Shown: piece by piece, positions 23,499 through 36,249 of the stretch | Position numbering within the stretch: the stretch's first letter is position 1 | How the letters are laid out: each line of letters begins with the position of its first letter | NCBI GenBank assembly: GCA_015680685.1 | Contig: MNCI01025358.1 | Span: 66,344 to 130,343 of the forward strand | Direction of reading: 5' to 3' | DNA from: Gnetum montanum | Taxonomy: Eukaryota > Streptophyta > Gnetopsida > Gnetales > Gnetaceae | Length of the DNA: 64,000 nucleotides | Position numbers and translations under genes: made by a program | Notes under the pieces: model-generated | Told to the model about the DNA's origin: nothing | What the model saw: only the letters and a program-made list of their open reading frames with translations | Databases searched by the model: none

Positions 23499-24610
23499 GG
23501 AGAAGCTTTAGATGTTGTAAGTGACAGGGCAGTAGAGGGATCTGGGTTAGGAATGTCGGTCGTCATAGTAGTGGAAAGAATGGCAAAGGAGTTGCTTGTA
23601 TTAAGAGTTAAAGCTGGGTTAGTTTTGGGCAAAGAAGAGGAAGGGGGAGTAGTGATTTTAGATGCTTTGATCCTTTTCCTTCCCCCTACCATTACAAACT
23701 CATCATGTAAAAGTGAATCTTTGACTGATTGTGATTGGATGATTGGTGCCTTGGACCTAGCCTTGATGAGAGAATGGGATTGGATGACTCTTGCGTTAGA
23801 GGGAGCATACAAGGAAGAAAGGTGTGGAGCATTGTTAGAAGTAGAACCAAACTTAATGGGATCAAGTGGTGGGTTAGGTTGAGGAGTGACTACAGGACTG
23901 GATTTGGGAGGATTGGTTTGGGATTTTTTCTTAGCTAGAAAGGGACAGGTAGAAATGTGATGCTCTACATGATGGCAATAGCTACAAGAGTTGGGAATAT
24001 AAAAATAGTCTACCTTTTAAGTAAAAACTTTGCCTCTAGCTCCTAAGGTTAAAATGGTTTTCTTTTGGAAAATGTCAAGTTCGATATAATAGCGACGAAA
24101 GTGAGCCCCGTTAACCTCAATTCCATGGTTGGAGATGACTCGACCTAAGGTGCTAACAATGTCTCGCTCAAAAGATGAAAAGATTAAAGGAAGATTAGAT
24201 AGTTCTACATAACAAGGGATAATATTAAAGGCTAGATCCTTGACATTAAAATAAAATTTCCAAGCTCAAGCAATAAGTGTAGCATTATGAGCAGGAAAAA
24301 TACGAAGAGAGAGAGCTTTTTCGATGTGAGAAGCCTTAGAAAGTTTAGCCAGGACAAAATTACAAGCATAGTATCGAGTGTGTAGGACCTGTATCCCATG
24401 GGATTTTAAAATATTTTTAATATGCAAATTGATACTTAATGATCAAGGTAGAAAATCCACTATTTGAAAAAAAATAAAGCGTGCAGAAAAATCTTGAGAA
24501 ATAGATTCAAAGATGTCATCAGGTAAAAGAAAATCTAAAGATTCTGAGTTAGGAGAACTTCCTTGAAGTGAAGAAGTAGTAGCTACTGAGGATTCCTCCA
24601 TACCCTTGCA
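23495..24610 (-). pseudogene. LINE ORF1, DUF4283-like with zinc knuckle
   Basis: The frame begins near 24,602-24,630 and ends at a TGA at 23,497-23,495. A DUF4283-like N-terminal domain is followed by a CCHC knuckle (CSYCHHVEHHISTC) near 23,985-23,940 and a Ser/Pro-rich tail. In plant L1 elements this protein coats the LINE RNA. Two internal stops are visible. Its stop codon overlaps the ORF2 start in the sequence ATGA. Confidence 0.75.
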
Positions 24611-25237
24611 TGAAGGAAGCTCCACGTCCATTTGAATAGGCTCAACACCTATAATCTGGTAGTAAAGCACCAGAATCCCGAGTTAAAGATCAACGGTAGA
24701 CCAAACAGCAAGCGCTACAATCAAATCTGCCCAGATTTGGGGTTGCCTGTTGCCGCCTTTCTAGACACTACGTTGTTTTGTTTTGAAAAAAACCAGAATG
24801 AAAAATGCAGCGTGCAACTGCGCCACTTGGGCACATTGAAGCCATTGCAGCCCTGCCAAAAAATCAAAACCCAAACGTGTGGATCCTGCATCAAATTAGG
24901 TTTTCCAAATATTGGTAAATTCTAGCAACTGTGGCAAGAACGCTTGAGAGGATAGGGGCGCTCAGGCCAGATTCTTCAGCAACAACGGTGGACACATAGG
25001 TAATTCCAGCAGTGGCACGCAGACAACCACCAACGGCAGCGCGCAAGCAAAGCCTAGCTGTAGCGCCCAGGGCAACTTCAGCTCGCGTAGGGCACATAGG
25101 TCAGTGGCTGCGATAGTTGGGTTTAGGCCCACAATGGCTGCAACAACATCAAGAGGGTTTCCAGGGTTTCAAAATTCGAGCTACCTCACATCCAATATAA
25201 TTTATATGAGGTACATATAATCTTATTATATATAATA

Positions 25238-25323
25238 NNNNNNNNNNNNNNNNNNNNNNNNNNNNNNNNNNNNNNNNNNNNNNNNNNNNNNNNNNNNNNN
25301 NNNNNNNNNNNNNNNNNNNNNNN
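25238..25323. other. Assembly gap, 86 N
   Basis: A run of N between the end of the LINE region and the internal part of element F. Part of the 3' LTR of F and its junction with the internal region are probably hidden here. Confidence 0.95.
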
Positions 25324-27029
25324 ACCCGACTAGCCTATGGCCAGTGCTTGGTTATAAAGGTGAAAATAAAACATTAAAATATATATATATATATATATAT
25401 ATAATTATACTACTGTTATTCCAAGATATATGTTTTAGGCTAACACATTAATTAAACTTGTCCATTAAGTAAATGTTTATTCACTAATTATTTATTATGT
25501 ATATATGATTATTCCTCTTTTTGATGATAAATTCTTATTTTTGGATATGAGTCCACATATAACTCAATTAGGAAGGCCCTACCTAGGATTGCTTAAGCAT
25601 AACATCACCTCACAAGGTTTGTTTCATTAGGTGTAAGAATGTTTTATAACCTCAAGGTTTAAACCTCTCCTATGTTTTAAGGATCTGAGATGCATTATTT
25701 ACATCTAACTCATTCCTTAACTTGCTCTTGGTTCAACTTCCAATTTGGTTATACCCTACTATCATATCCCTTATGTAACATACTTAGGTTAATTAGCAAA
25801 GATAAATTATTAAAAGGAAACATGATTAAAGGATATGCCAAAAGCAAGAATTGCCCCGATTTTATATATCCAAACTAAGAGGGAATCAAAGGCAATGGGT
25901 GAACAAGTATTAGTATCCATCATTGGCTACCATAGTAGGGATCATGACCACTAACACCTATGGAAGTTATGATGGGAAACACAAAGAAAAAATATGCACA
26001 AAAGTACCACTAGTCAAATGAGATGACCATGTAGAATAAAAATGGGATGATAACGCAAAAATGAAAAAGAGGAATATCAAAAGATAAAAATTAGGTAACT
26101 AAAAGAAAACAATAATACGAGAACAAAAAAAACAATAGTCTAAAAGGTACAAAGAAACATAAGTAAAGTAACTAAATAACAAAGTAGAAGGAATGATTAA
26201 AGGTGAAGATGTCCATTAAGATACCAACTGTGGATGAGTAACTCCTTCGTTGCCAATGTTATACCCAAGTTTTAAGGTAGTGGCATCGAGAGTAGATTGA
26301 TAATTGGTGCTTAACCCTTAAACACTCTACTTACAAAAAGGGGGTTTTTGTAGGCTGTTTGAAATTGCGAGCTTAGAGCATCATCCCAACTTTAAGGTTC
26401 TTGTGGGAGTGGGGCTCAACTCATGATTACAAGTTCTTGTGGGGTCATTTTTCTTGTTGTTGTTTTTTCATTATTTCTTGCATTGGATCTTATCTTGTTG
26501 GTCTCTTTTTTTTTTCATAATTTTTATCTTTTTTTTTAATTTTTTTTTTTTTTGCAAGAAATTCAATATTTGACCAGCTTCAATCATGAGGTCCTTGTGG
26601 GAGCCAATTTTATTTTATAAGAGTTGCTCACATGGATTAATATAGATAGATGCCTTTCATTATCGAAAAAACAAGGTCCAATATAACACACCCTTTCCAC
26701 TGTAGTGACTCATCTAAGTAAGTATTTAATAGAAACCAAATATCAATAAAAATTACCTTAAACTAAGCTATGTAGCCACCTTAACTTATGAATAATGTAC
26801 TTAAAAATATTGTTTAAAAAAATAATGAAATTTATTATGTGTAAGACACTTATTAGTCTAAGGCTCACCCTTAGTTGGATTTTGGGTTTAAACCTACCTA
26901 TTTGAAGGTAGGAGGAGTTGCTCTTCTTCCTTGCATTTTAGACATGATGCTAATAAATTCTTTATAGTCCCAACTCACAATAGAATGTCCTATTAATCTC
27001 TACATTTTTCAAGGTGAAAGTTGTAGACT
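25324..27029. other. Element F, region between integrase and 3' LTR, no gene seen
   Basis: AT-rich, with an AT microsatellite at about 25,377-25,403 and a T-rich tract near 26,500-26,555. Athila elements often carry an env-like ORF here. I see no transmembrane or other conserved frame, so none is called. Confidence 0.5.
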
Positions 27030-30000
27030 GAATATAATTCTTTTATTAATTTATTCAATGATGAAAGAATTTGGTTTAGGGGTATAGTTAAGAGCTAGGA
27101 CTTCTAATGAATGGTTTTCATGTAATTCATTTGTAGTGGGATAAGTTGGATCACTTAGCTCTATTAATTCGTCTTCTCCAAGTTCCAAAATGTGGTGTTG
27201 ATGATATAACTTAAGTCATTGATCATTGACTAGGAACGTTGTTGAGGAATCATTACTAGGTGATATGAGGACACTTCCATTATCATGGGGTTGAATAACT
27301 AAATAAGGGCCCTTCCACCTAGTTGTTAATTTTCCTAGAAATTTATGTAGTCTCATATTATAAAGTAAAACTTTATCATCGATGGAAATTTTTTTAAAAA
27401 AGATACTCTTATCATGTAATATTTTCATTTGTCTTTTTACAATTCTTTGCTTGTTTAGAGCATGTAGCCTCATTTTGTCAAATTCATGAAGTTGATTAAT
27501 TCTAGAGGTTTGGTTCATGTCTTCATCAAAATTAAGTTGTTGGGCTAATCGTAAGGATTGATATTTTAGTTCAACTGGTAATAAACATAACTTACCATAA
27601 ACCAATTGATAAGGTGAATATCCTAAGCTTGGTTTATAAGTAATTTTATAAGCCCAAAGTGCATCTTGTAATTTTTTAGATCAATCCTTCCCTTTAGTAC
27701 ATATTCTACTTGGCCATTTGTTTATGGATGATAGATAGTAGCTATCTTATGTTGGATACCACAAGACTCAAGGAATTTTTCCATGATTTTATTTACAAAA
27801 TGGGTTCCTTAATCACTAATGATTGCCCATGGAGTTCCAAAACGTGTTAAAATATTTTCCCTAAGAAATGCTACAACTACCTTTACATAATTTGTTGGGG
27901 TGGCTTTTGCTTCTACCCATTTAGTAACATAGTCAATACAAACCAAAATATATTAACATCCATTAGATGGTGGAAATGGATCTAAAATGTTTATACCCCA
28001 CACATCAAATGGTTCTATTATTAAAATTGGTTTAAGGGGCATTTCATGTCTTTTTATTATGGCTCCCATTCATTGACATTTATCGCTCTTTCACATACTT
28101 ATGTGCATCTATAAAAATAGAGGGCCAATAAAATCCACTTTAAAGGATTTTGATAGTAGTACGTTTTCTATCAAAATGGCCTCCTCCTAAATCATCGTAG
28201 CACATTTGTAGAATTTATTGTTGTTCATTTTTAGCCACACATCTTCTTGCTATGTTATCTTTACATATTCTATAGTGGTATGGACTACTCCAAATGTATC
28301 TAGATAGGCTACGTAAGAAATATTTTTTTCTTCCTAAGTCCAATTGGTAGGAGTTTTCATAGTAGCAAGATAGTTGGCTATATCAGCATACCAAGGATCC
28401 TTCTTTGTAGAAAAAAGTTGTTCATCAAGAAATTTATCATGAAAAATTCCTTGTGTTCGGTTCTCATTAGGAGTTTCTAACCTAGAAAGATTATCTGCTA
28501 CTACATTTTCCCTACCTCTTTTATCTAGAATAGCTAGGTCAAATTCTTGGAGTAATAAGCACCATCTCATTATTCTTGCATTTTCTATTTTTTTGGCAAC
28601 TAAGAATTTAATGGTTGAATGATCAGTATATACTCTAGTTTTATATCCTATTAAATAATGTCTAAATTTATCTAGAGCATATGAAATGGCTAGTAGTTCT
28701 TTTTTTTAGTTGTATAATTTACTTGGGCTTGGTCTAGACTTTTGGACACATAATAAATCACTCTTGGTTTATTATCAATGTATTGTCCCAAAACTGCCCC
28801 CACTGCTGTGTCACTAGCGTCACACATTAAATCGAACAGATAATCCCAATTAGGTGCATTTAATACAAGGGTTGTGGTTACTCATTTTTTTTAGTTCCAA
28901 AAATGCTTTGTGACAATCATTGGTCCAAACAAATGAAACATCCTTTTCTAGGAGCATATATAGTGGTTTAGCAATTTTTGAGAAATCTTTGATAAATCTT
29001 CTATAATATCCAGCATGTCCTAAAAAGGATTGAAGAGTCTTTAAATTGGTTCGAATTGGTAGTGTAGATATGACTCTTATTTTCTCATCATCCATTGTTA
29101 TCCCTTCTTTAGAAATAACATGTCCTAATACGACGCCACTTGTAACCATTAAGTGACTCTTTTCCCAACTTAATTTTAAGTTTTTATCTATGCATCTATC
29201 TAAGACATGTTCTAGATGTTGTAAGGTTTCATCATAAGAATCCCCATAAACTGAAAAATCATCCATAAAGATTTCAACATAATTCTTGAACATATCCAAA
29301 AATACTAAAATCATGGCTCTTTGGAAAGTGGCTGGTGCATTACAAAGGCCAAAAGGCATTCATCTATAAGCAAAAGTTCCATAAGGACATGTAAGGGTTG
29401 TTTTATGTTGGTCTTCAGGGGCAATAGCTACTTGATTGTAACCACTAAATCTATCCAAAAAATAGTAGTATTCATGTCCTTCTAATTTTTCTACAATTTG
29501 ATCTATGTATGGTAATGGAAAATGGTCTTTTTGTGTGTTTTGGTTTAATCTTCTATAGTCTACAAAAACTCTCCATTTTTCATCCTTTTTTGGCACTACA
29601 GTATTGGGACTTACCCATTCACTATATGCTATTGAATAAATGATTTCTTCCTTCCAAAGTTTTGAAATTTCATCTTTAACTATTTGTTTTAAGGCTAGAT
29701 TAATTCATCTTTTGGGAATTCTTATTGGCTTGACATTGTCTTCTAGATAGATATGATGTTGGTAGATGTTGAGTGAGATTCCTTGGTGAAGGTCCCCATA
29801 GCTCCATGCAAATGCTTAAGATTTTCTATGTAAAATTTCTAATAATTTGTTTTTCTTATTCATTGGTAAGTTGGGATTATTATTAATGGTTTATTTTGAT
29901 CTAAAAAGGTATACTTAAGTGTATTAGGTAATTCTTTAAGCTCCAAGGAATCTTTATTTGTAGATTGAATTATTTCTCTGATATTTCCTAACCCTAAATT

Positions 30001-30560
30001 TAGAATTTGGTTAAGGAGATCTTGTTGTTCCTTAGTTGAGGGGTCTAAAGGTCCTTCCTCAAAATTATTTAACACTAAGGTTTCCCTATCTTGTGCCATT
30101 GCTGAAGTGGGTAGAGTGTAAAGCATTCTTGCTTCCTTCAAGTCTGTATTTAAATGATCTTCTTTTACTTTATCATGTATATTTAATGTAAAAGTGAGAT
30201 TTGCAAATGAGAGTTGAAGTTGGCCAGATCTACAATTAATTATTGCATCAGTTGTTGCTAACCAAGGTCTACCTAATATAATAGGGAAAAAATCAGGATC
30301 TTTTACTTCTAGGAAAAAAAATCAATTGGGTATTTTCCCTTTTCTACCTCTATTATTAAGTCTTCTATGATCCCTATGGGTTTTACACTTGAACCATCAG
30401 CCAATGATATTGTCATGTTTACTCTTCTTCTATCTTCTATATTTAGTGATCTAGCCATTTCAAGAGGCATAATATTAATACTAGCTCCTAAATCCAATAG
30501 GGCATTCTTGATTTCTTGTCCATTTATCTTGATTGGAATGGTACGAACTCCTAGATCTTG
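27030..30560 (-). pseudogene. Element F protease, RT, RNase H, integrase (Athila)
   Basis: Right to left: protease about 30,500-30,310 with the DLGAS active site common in Athila; RT about 29,600-28,850 with FLDRFSGYNQ and the catalytic box FMDDFSVYG, both intact; RNase H to about 28,334; integrase to 27,605; and a C-terminal GPYLV module with the long Athila-type LPVELKYQSL lead. The final frame reads on past a TGA at 27,216-27,218 to about 27,030. Breaks are few: a TGA between 29,360 and the next segment, frameshifts in RNase H, and several TAG/TAA stops. Confidence 0.9.
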
Positions 30561-30881
30561 GTATTTAGGAACTTCATGTCATTGTATAAGTTGAGAAAGG
30601 TTATCAACTAAATAAACTTGTTTAGGAGTTTTTTCTTTTCTTCTCCTAGTGCATAATTCCCTTAAGTATTTAGCATAGAGCAGTGTGTCTTTTACTACTT
30701 GTTCTAAAGGAATATGCAAGTATAATTCACTAAACATTTTTTCAAGATGGGTTTTGGTTGTGAAGTTTTCTTGTAATCGTTTAGGGAAAGGAGGTAAAAT
30801 TAGATGTCTAGAGAGTAATAGTTGTTCTTTTTCCCTAGTTGGTTGATCTTTCTCATTAACTACTTGTGGTTCTATTTCCTC

Positions 30882-32520
30882 TTATGTTTCTACCTCTTGG
30901 AATCTCACCTTTTTTTGTGGTTCAATTATTTTTCCGCTCCTTGTAGTAATGGAATGTAATTGCTCTTCTCCTTTTCTTTGAGATGTAGGATTAGGTTCAA
31001 GCTGAGATGGTAATTTATTTCTAGTTAAGTCCTGGAATCTTCTCCTAGTTCCACTCATAAATTGTCTACTTTCTTCTATAAAGGAAGTGAGGCTTTGGGT
31101 GAGTTTATCCAAGTGTTCATTAGTTGGATTCTTAAATGGCCTAAAATTATTTTGAGGATATTGTTGTGGGTAAAATGGTTGTTGAGGAAAGTTCATTGTT
31201 GGTTGGCTCTTAAATTGTTGAAAAGCCTTAGTCGACTCTTGCGTTTCCTCTTGACAATAATACAAGGCTGGGTAGGTTGTTTGGTCATGTTGAGGACTTT
31301 TACAAATGTTACATGCTTTACTTTTAATTCTATGAGCTTGTTTTTTAATTAATCGTGTTAACTCATTGACCTTTCGATTTAATTGTTCTGCTTGTTGAGT
31401 CATGCCTTGCATAATGTTGGGTTTTGGCCAATGTTTACTTTTGTCTACTAATGAATCTATAATTCTCCAATCATCTTCTGGTGTTACATTTAGAATATTT
31501 CCCCCACATGCAAAGTCAACATTTTTCCTACAATAGGGTAGTAAACCTTCTACAAAGATTTGGATTAATTAATGGGCTGGAAAGCAATGATTTAGATTTT
31601 TTAAACATAACCCTTTAAATCTATCAAAGGTGCTTTCATAGTCCTCATCCTCATGTTGCATAAAACTCATTAATTTCTTTCTTAATGAGTATAGCCTATC
31701 ATTAGAAAGAAATCTTTGTAGGCAAGCATTTTTAAACTCATCCTAAGAACTAATTTGTGTTTGAAGGGTTTGTAGCCAGAAATCAACTTTATCTTTTAGG
31801 GTTGATTTGAAAGCAATCATTTTAGTTCTATCCCCATTTTGAGGTGCTAACACAGCTAATGTTGTTTCAAATTCTCTTATGTGAGTGATCAGATCTTTAT
31901 CATTTGTCCCCTTAAAAATAGGTAATAGGTGAATATTTTTGGCCTCCACATCTCTTCCTTGTGGGAAAACCAATGGGCCTTGAGGTATAATTGATGTTCT
32001 TTGATTTAATAATTCTCCAAGGGTTTGTCCTGGGAATGGCTGATTAATTTGAACATTAGAATTTAAACTACCAAAAGAAAGAGGAATTGGTCCTAAAGAA
32101 AATGGAGGTACATCATGTGAGGATGATCTCATAGTATAAGTTGAAGCTACTATTGGACTTGGTAATGAAGTTACTATTGGTGGAGTTTGTATGTTCAAAG
32201 TACTTATTGGTTGGGTGATACCTCCTATTGTGGTTACATAGGTTGACATTGGGGTAGTATTTAGATTTTAAAATCCTGCCCCTGTAGTTGAACTCATGGT
32301 TGATGTTGAAATGTCAAATAGAGGGTTCCCAGTTATGGAAAAATTAGGTTGTATTTTCTCGTTGGGATTTTATGTCTTCTAAGTCGAAGAATAATCAGAT
32401 CTTGATTGTATTGGTTGTTCTTGATTTTGGTTTTGGTTAACTTTTGTACGTTTATAAAGGCTAACAGTGCTTCTAGAGGGTTGAATTTGTGTGGATTTCT
32501 TTGGTTGCTTTGTTGATTTC
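30882..32520 (-). pseudogene. Element F gag
   Basis: The frame starts at ATG 32,520 with a Gln/Lys-rich leader. The retrotransposon gag core lies at about 31,950-31,440 and a decayed zinc knuckle near 31,320-31,280 (CNICKSPQHDQTTY, last Cys lost). A Gln/Pro-rich tail follows. Only single-base stops (TAG, TAA) interrupt an otherwise continuous frame to 30,882. It forms the particle shell in Athila elements. Confidence 0.85.
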
Positions 32521-32803
32521 ATGAACACTCTTTGTTGACACATTCATGGCCTAACATTCCTAAAAATTTACAAATTGATTTAATGGTTGTGGCTTTAATT
32601 TTCCAATTTCAGTTGGCGGTACAATAAGAGGAGCCGATTCCTCAATTTTTCTTTATTTTTATTTTTTTAACAAGAAAAATGAGTAAAAGAAACCATTTCT
32701 GAAAAAATAAAAGAAAAATAAAATGCTAAAATAAAATGTATGAACAAATAAAATAAAATAAAAATTAAAGCTTACTAAACCCTTGATGATGATTAACTCT
32801 GCT

Positions 32804-32828
32804 GACCTCCACAGCAACGGCGCCAAAT
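32804..32828 (-). promoter_or_regulatory. Primer binding site of element F
   Basis: The minus strand next to the LTR reads TTTGGCGCCGTTGC, close to the Tat/Athila consensus and far less decayed than the sites of B, C, D and E. Confidence 0.85.
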
Positions 32829-34121
32829 TGACGAGCCAAGGAAAATTTGATGCTAGATACCTTTAAAATTTATTTTCCTTTTTTTTTATTTCATTGTAGA
32901 GATTGTCACCTCATTTGTGATTGACCCACAAGTTGTATCCCGTGGAGGAACAGTTAAAAAGTCAAAGAAATCATCAAGACAATAAATAATTAGAATTGAA
33001 TCCAATCAAATTCCATACTTATGCCTGTCACTCATAAGCAAGATTATAAACCTTTATCGTAACTTCTAATCATAAGTTCAAAAATAAGGATTTATAATTA
33101 AATCAAATTGAAATTATAAATAATAATTGAATATTACAAAGGAGGCTTGCCTAAATTGCAATCTTGCCCTGCTGTCTTTACAATGTAGCAATTTGATTGT
33201 GAATTTCAAATTTTCAATAAAAATCTCAAGAATATTTCATTCCAATGTGACATGGAATTTACTGGTATCAACTCCTTTTTCTTGTTTTCTCAAAAGAAAT
33301 GAATTTTCTTTTGATGTGTATGCATAATCCCCCTTTTTCTTTTTTCTTCGATGCCTGATTTATATTGCCACCAGGTTTAAAAATAAATATTACAATAATA
33401 TCTGGGCATTGCAAAACCCAATACCCTATTAAAATCGGTATAACTGCTAATCTTGGCTTTCTAATATTTTTAATTAATATGGATTCTCAAGGAAGCAACA
33501 AAAGAGGCGTATGTGATGCTCCATGCATTTATGTAAGAAGAAGGTTTGATTTGAGTCGATGGAGAATCTGACAGAAAAGCACACATAATAGCATCAATTA
33601 GTGTATGCTTTGCCTAATTCTCTTATCATCTGTGAAATTCTCTACCATTGCCTTTGCTGGCCCCTTATCCTCATCAATCTCCACCACGCCATTACCTTTA
33701 TCGATGTTTAAAAATAAGTATTTTAATAATAAATGGATAAGGAAGAATTTGATACCAACCCATTATTTTTGGTGCAAGTGCCAAATCTAGGGTGGGAGAG
33801 ATGTTGTAAAAATGAAGAAGATAACTTAGACAGCTTGCAACCAGCAAAATTCCAGGAACATCATCATTGTCATTGTTATCCAATGACGNTGTATACATGT
33901 AATTATAATCTCATTAATATATAATAATACATTGTACTAGTTAAACTAAAATTAAAATAAACTAAACCACACCAATTAACTAATCATAAAATAATATTTA
34001 CAGGTTACATAAACAAATAAAATAATCATTAAATAAACAATTAACTATATGAAATGTAGAATGAAATTAATTAAAATGTATAAGTTTGACAAAAATACTT
34101 ATTAAAATTGAATAAATTTTT
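32829..34121 (-). repeat. Element F 5' LTR
   Basis: Matches the left copy from TGACGAG to 33,888, where a single N marks an assembly join. About 230 bases of AT-rich sequence follow to the inferred boundary. The collapsed N hides how much is missing compared with the left copy. The right end is placed from the continuity of B's aORF, not from an LTR terminus. Confidence 0.7.
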
Positions 34122-34125
34122 TTGG

Positions 34126-34290
34126 GTTCAACATTGTCCCTGTTTAGGTGCCCTGCTGTCTCCACCTACGGCATGCCCTAATTGTGTAGTAACAGGAGGT
34201 TCCTGATGAATGCTGAATGATTATGCCTCTCCTCAGCCGTTTGGACACACCCTAAGAGGATCCTCCTTGTTGTCCTCTTTTAGGGGCCAT
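34126..34290 (-). pseudogene. Element B additional ORF, first codons
   Basis: ATG at 34,290 opens with MAPKRGQQGGSS, like the MAPER start of the E counterpart at 49,153. It runs with one TAG and a frame change to ...NRDNVEPK, where element F interrupts. The frame resumes at 18,219. Confidence 0.55.
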
Positions 34291-34774
34291 CTGCAATCAC
34301 ACGGGACCAATTATCAATAAGGACATTTACAAAATTAGATTAATACCTTACTCCTTGCCCTTAATAGATTCATTTCTTGCTTAGTGTGATTCAGAGTTAG
34401 AGATTTTCATGAAAATTCCCTTAAAAGTTTTGATATTGGGCCCAATTTTGATTAGGTGACTTCAAAAAATAATTTTCATGGTCTAGGTGAAGAAATAAAA
34501 TTAATTTGGCAAACATTTTTAAGGTCACTTACCCTTGATAATATCCTTCAAGAAATGATGAATTTTGAAAAAACTACGTGCAACTTGAAGCATATCCTTT
34601 CCCCATGACTACGTTAAACACTCTAGGTTTAAGCAAGTTCGATCAGAATGAGAATCAGAGAGTTAATGAGCAAGTTATTGATGTTTGAATTATAGGTGCG
34701 TAAGCTAGAAAATTCATGGAAGAAAATTTCAACAACTCCCCTCACATGAACAGTGAAAAATGACGTTGACATGC

Positions 34775-34885
34775 GCGGGGAGGTCCATATATATAGTTTT
34801 TATATACGCGATATTATGTACTTGCTAGCGTGGACCTAATATCGCATCGGACCCGATACCAAGCACCCGATATCACATCCCTTTT
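34775..34885 (-). promoter_or_regulatory. Internal promoter-like block of B before the aORF
   Basis: On the minus strand a cluster of GATATC/GGTATCGGG elements is followed by TACATAATATCGCG, TATATAAAAA and a second TATATATA. The stretch TACATAATATCG is identical to part of the LTR U3 of B, and the order (cluster, then TATA) is the same. The aORF start is about 490 bp downstream. I infer a separate promoter for the aORF built from U3-type sequence. Confidence 0.5.
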
Positions 34886-36240
34886 GAAATAGGGTACTTG
34901 GAAAAATTGATAAATTTTTGAATTTCCAAGGCCAAAAATGAAGGATTTAAGGTTTATTTGAAAGATCTAGGATAACGATCAAGAGACCTGAAGGTACCAA
35001 AAGTGTAATGAAGTGGAATTTTATAATGAAGTTCGTGAATAGGGTGAGGAAAAAGGACATGTAGTGGTGCCAGGAACGTTTGAATTAAAATGATGATAAA
35101 GGAAAGAATAACTTTAGCAATGCAGTACTCAGAAGATATAAGATGATGTGATGATGTGCAATGAGTGCAAATTACAAAAGGTACGTAAGTGGGTCCTCCC
35201 CAAAGTAGGTTCCTACCTATCATGCCCTTACATAACCACACCTGAAAATGTCTATAGGCACTAAAAGGGTTAAATGCAATCCATACCAGTTCCACAAAAC
35301 ACACACATATAGATACCACCGTGATGAGGTATGAATTCTTTGCTACACAAGACACAAGTAAAAAATACATAAACAACGAGATGAGATGAATTGTAGAAGG
35401 GATTGCAGAGATCGACCCTGGGCATAATGAATCCTGAGTGCAGGGCATGATTAATGTGTCATTAGCTCGTTGCTTTAAGATTAAGACCAAGTCCATGCCT
35501 TTGATCAGTAACCTTGCATTGTTTCATCCAATGATGAACAACCATAAGAGCACCATGATAGCAAGGCATATGATCACTTGGCATTTTTTCCAAGGGAGGA
35601 GTGATTTGGAATTTCTTTATGGCACTTTCTTCCTTGGTATTTTCTTTGATGTTTTCTTTTCTTTTCTTCTTCTAGCCACTTTGGCACTTTGTCCTTCCCA
35701 ATAGTGAACTGGAGAAGTCACCAACCTTCAAGCATGGGTGCATGTCTTTCCAGTGGAACCCCCAGAATAGTATTGAGTTTCTTTATTAAGTGCCTTTATT
35801 ACTCTTACTCCCATTTTTCGTTAGATCTACAAGGGCCTTAGTACAACCAGGTTGCATAATAGCACCTACAAATGTCACCATAGATAATCCACAAGTCCCC
35901 TTGATGTCACACCCTGGTCATTCCCTCTTAGTCCATCATTTTTCACTTTGGGCATAATGAGCACAAAATTACTTTAAGTTTTAATGATGACAAGAATATC
36001 ATCATACCTAGAGTAGAACCTCTTATTAATAGAATGGGTGGGTGGATGTTGTGGGCTCACTGTCCAAATAATTAGTCACCTGAGACTTGATAGCATAGAA
36101 TAGCATCTCAACTGACAAGTCACATGAGTATTTTATTCATCAATGAGATTACCCTCAAAAAGATAAAACAACAAATTGGAAATGAAAAATTGGAAAACAA
36201 CAAAAACAAAAACAAAATTGTAAAATCAAAGAAAAGGAAA
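34886..36240 (-). other. Element B internal region between gag and aORF
   Basis: About 1.35 kb where pol would be expected. I found none of the protease, RT or integrase motifs on the minus strand. Short open frames on both strands here show no domain. Element B appears to lack pol rather than to have lost it to F. Confidence 0.55.
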
Positions 36241-36249
36241 AACATTTAC

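Larger units (their letters stand above)
19429..25193 (-). mobile_element. L1-type LINE, near full length
   Basis: Flanked by a perfect 18-bp direct repeat AATATAATTTATATGAGG (19,411-19,428 and 25,194-25,211). It holds two minus-strand reading frames, a nucleic-acid-binding ORF1 and an endonuclease/RT ORF2. The 3' end lies at the left and finishes in TGACACCCCCC rather than a clear poly(A). A length of 5,765 bp is usual for a full-length plant L1. It is the youngest layer of the stack. Confidence 0.88.
18220..34121 (-). mobile_element. Element F, Athila-type Ty3/gypsy element, interrupted by a LINE
   Basis: The LTRs start with TGACGAG at 18,220 and 32,829 in direct orientation. The internal region encodes gag, protease, RT, RNase H and integrase on the minus strand. 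The right end is inferred from B: its aORF reads ...VEPK up to about 34,127 and resumes HLTLSPEC at 18,219, with an A-run shared at the junction. Most of the right LTR end is AT-rich and I do not see the expected terminal CA, so the outer boundary is approximate. Confidence 0.8.

Noticed and set aside
25324-27029. Possible env-like ORF of element F
   Set aside because: The position fits Athila, but there is no open frame, transmembrane segment or conserved motif.
34954-35496. 180-codon minus-strand frame in element B
   Set aside because: No retroelement motif, a Cys/Leu/Ile-rich hydrophobic composition typical of chance frames, and no counterpart in element E.
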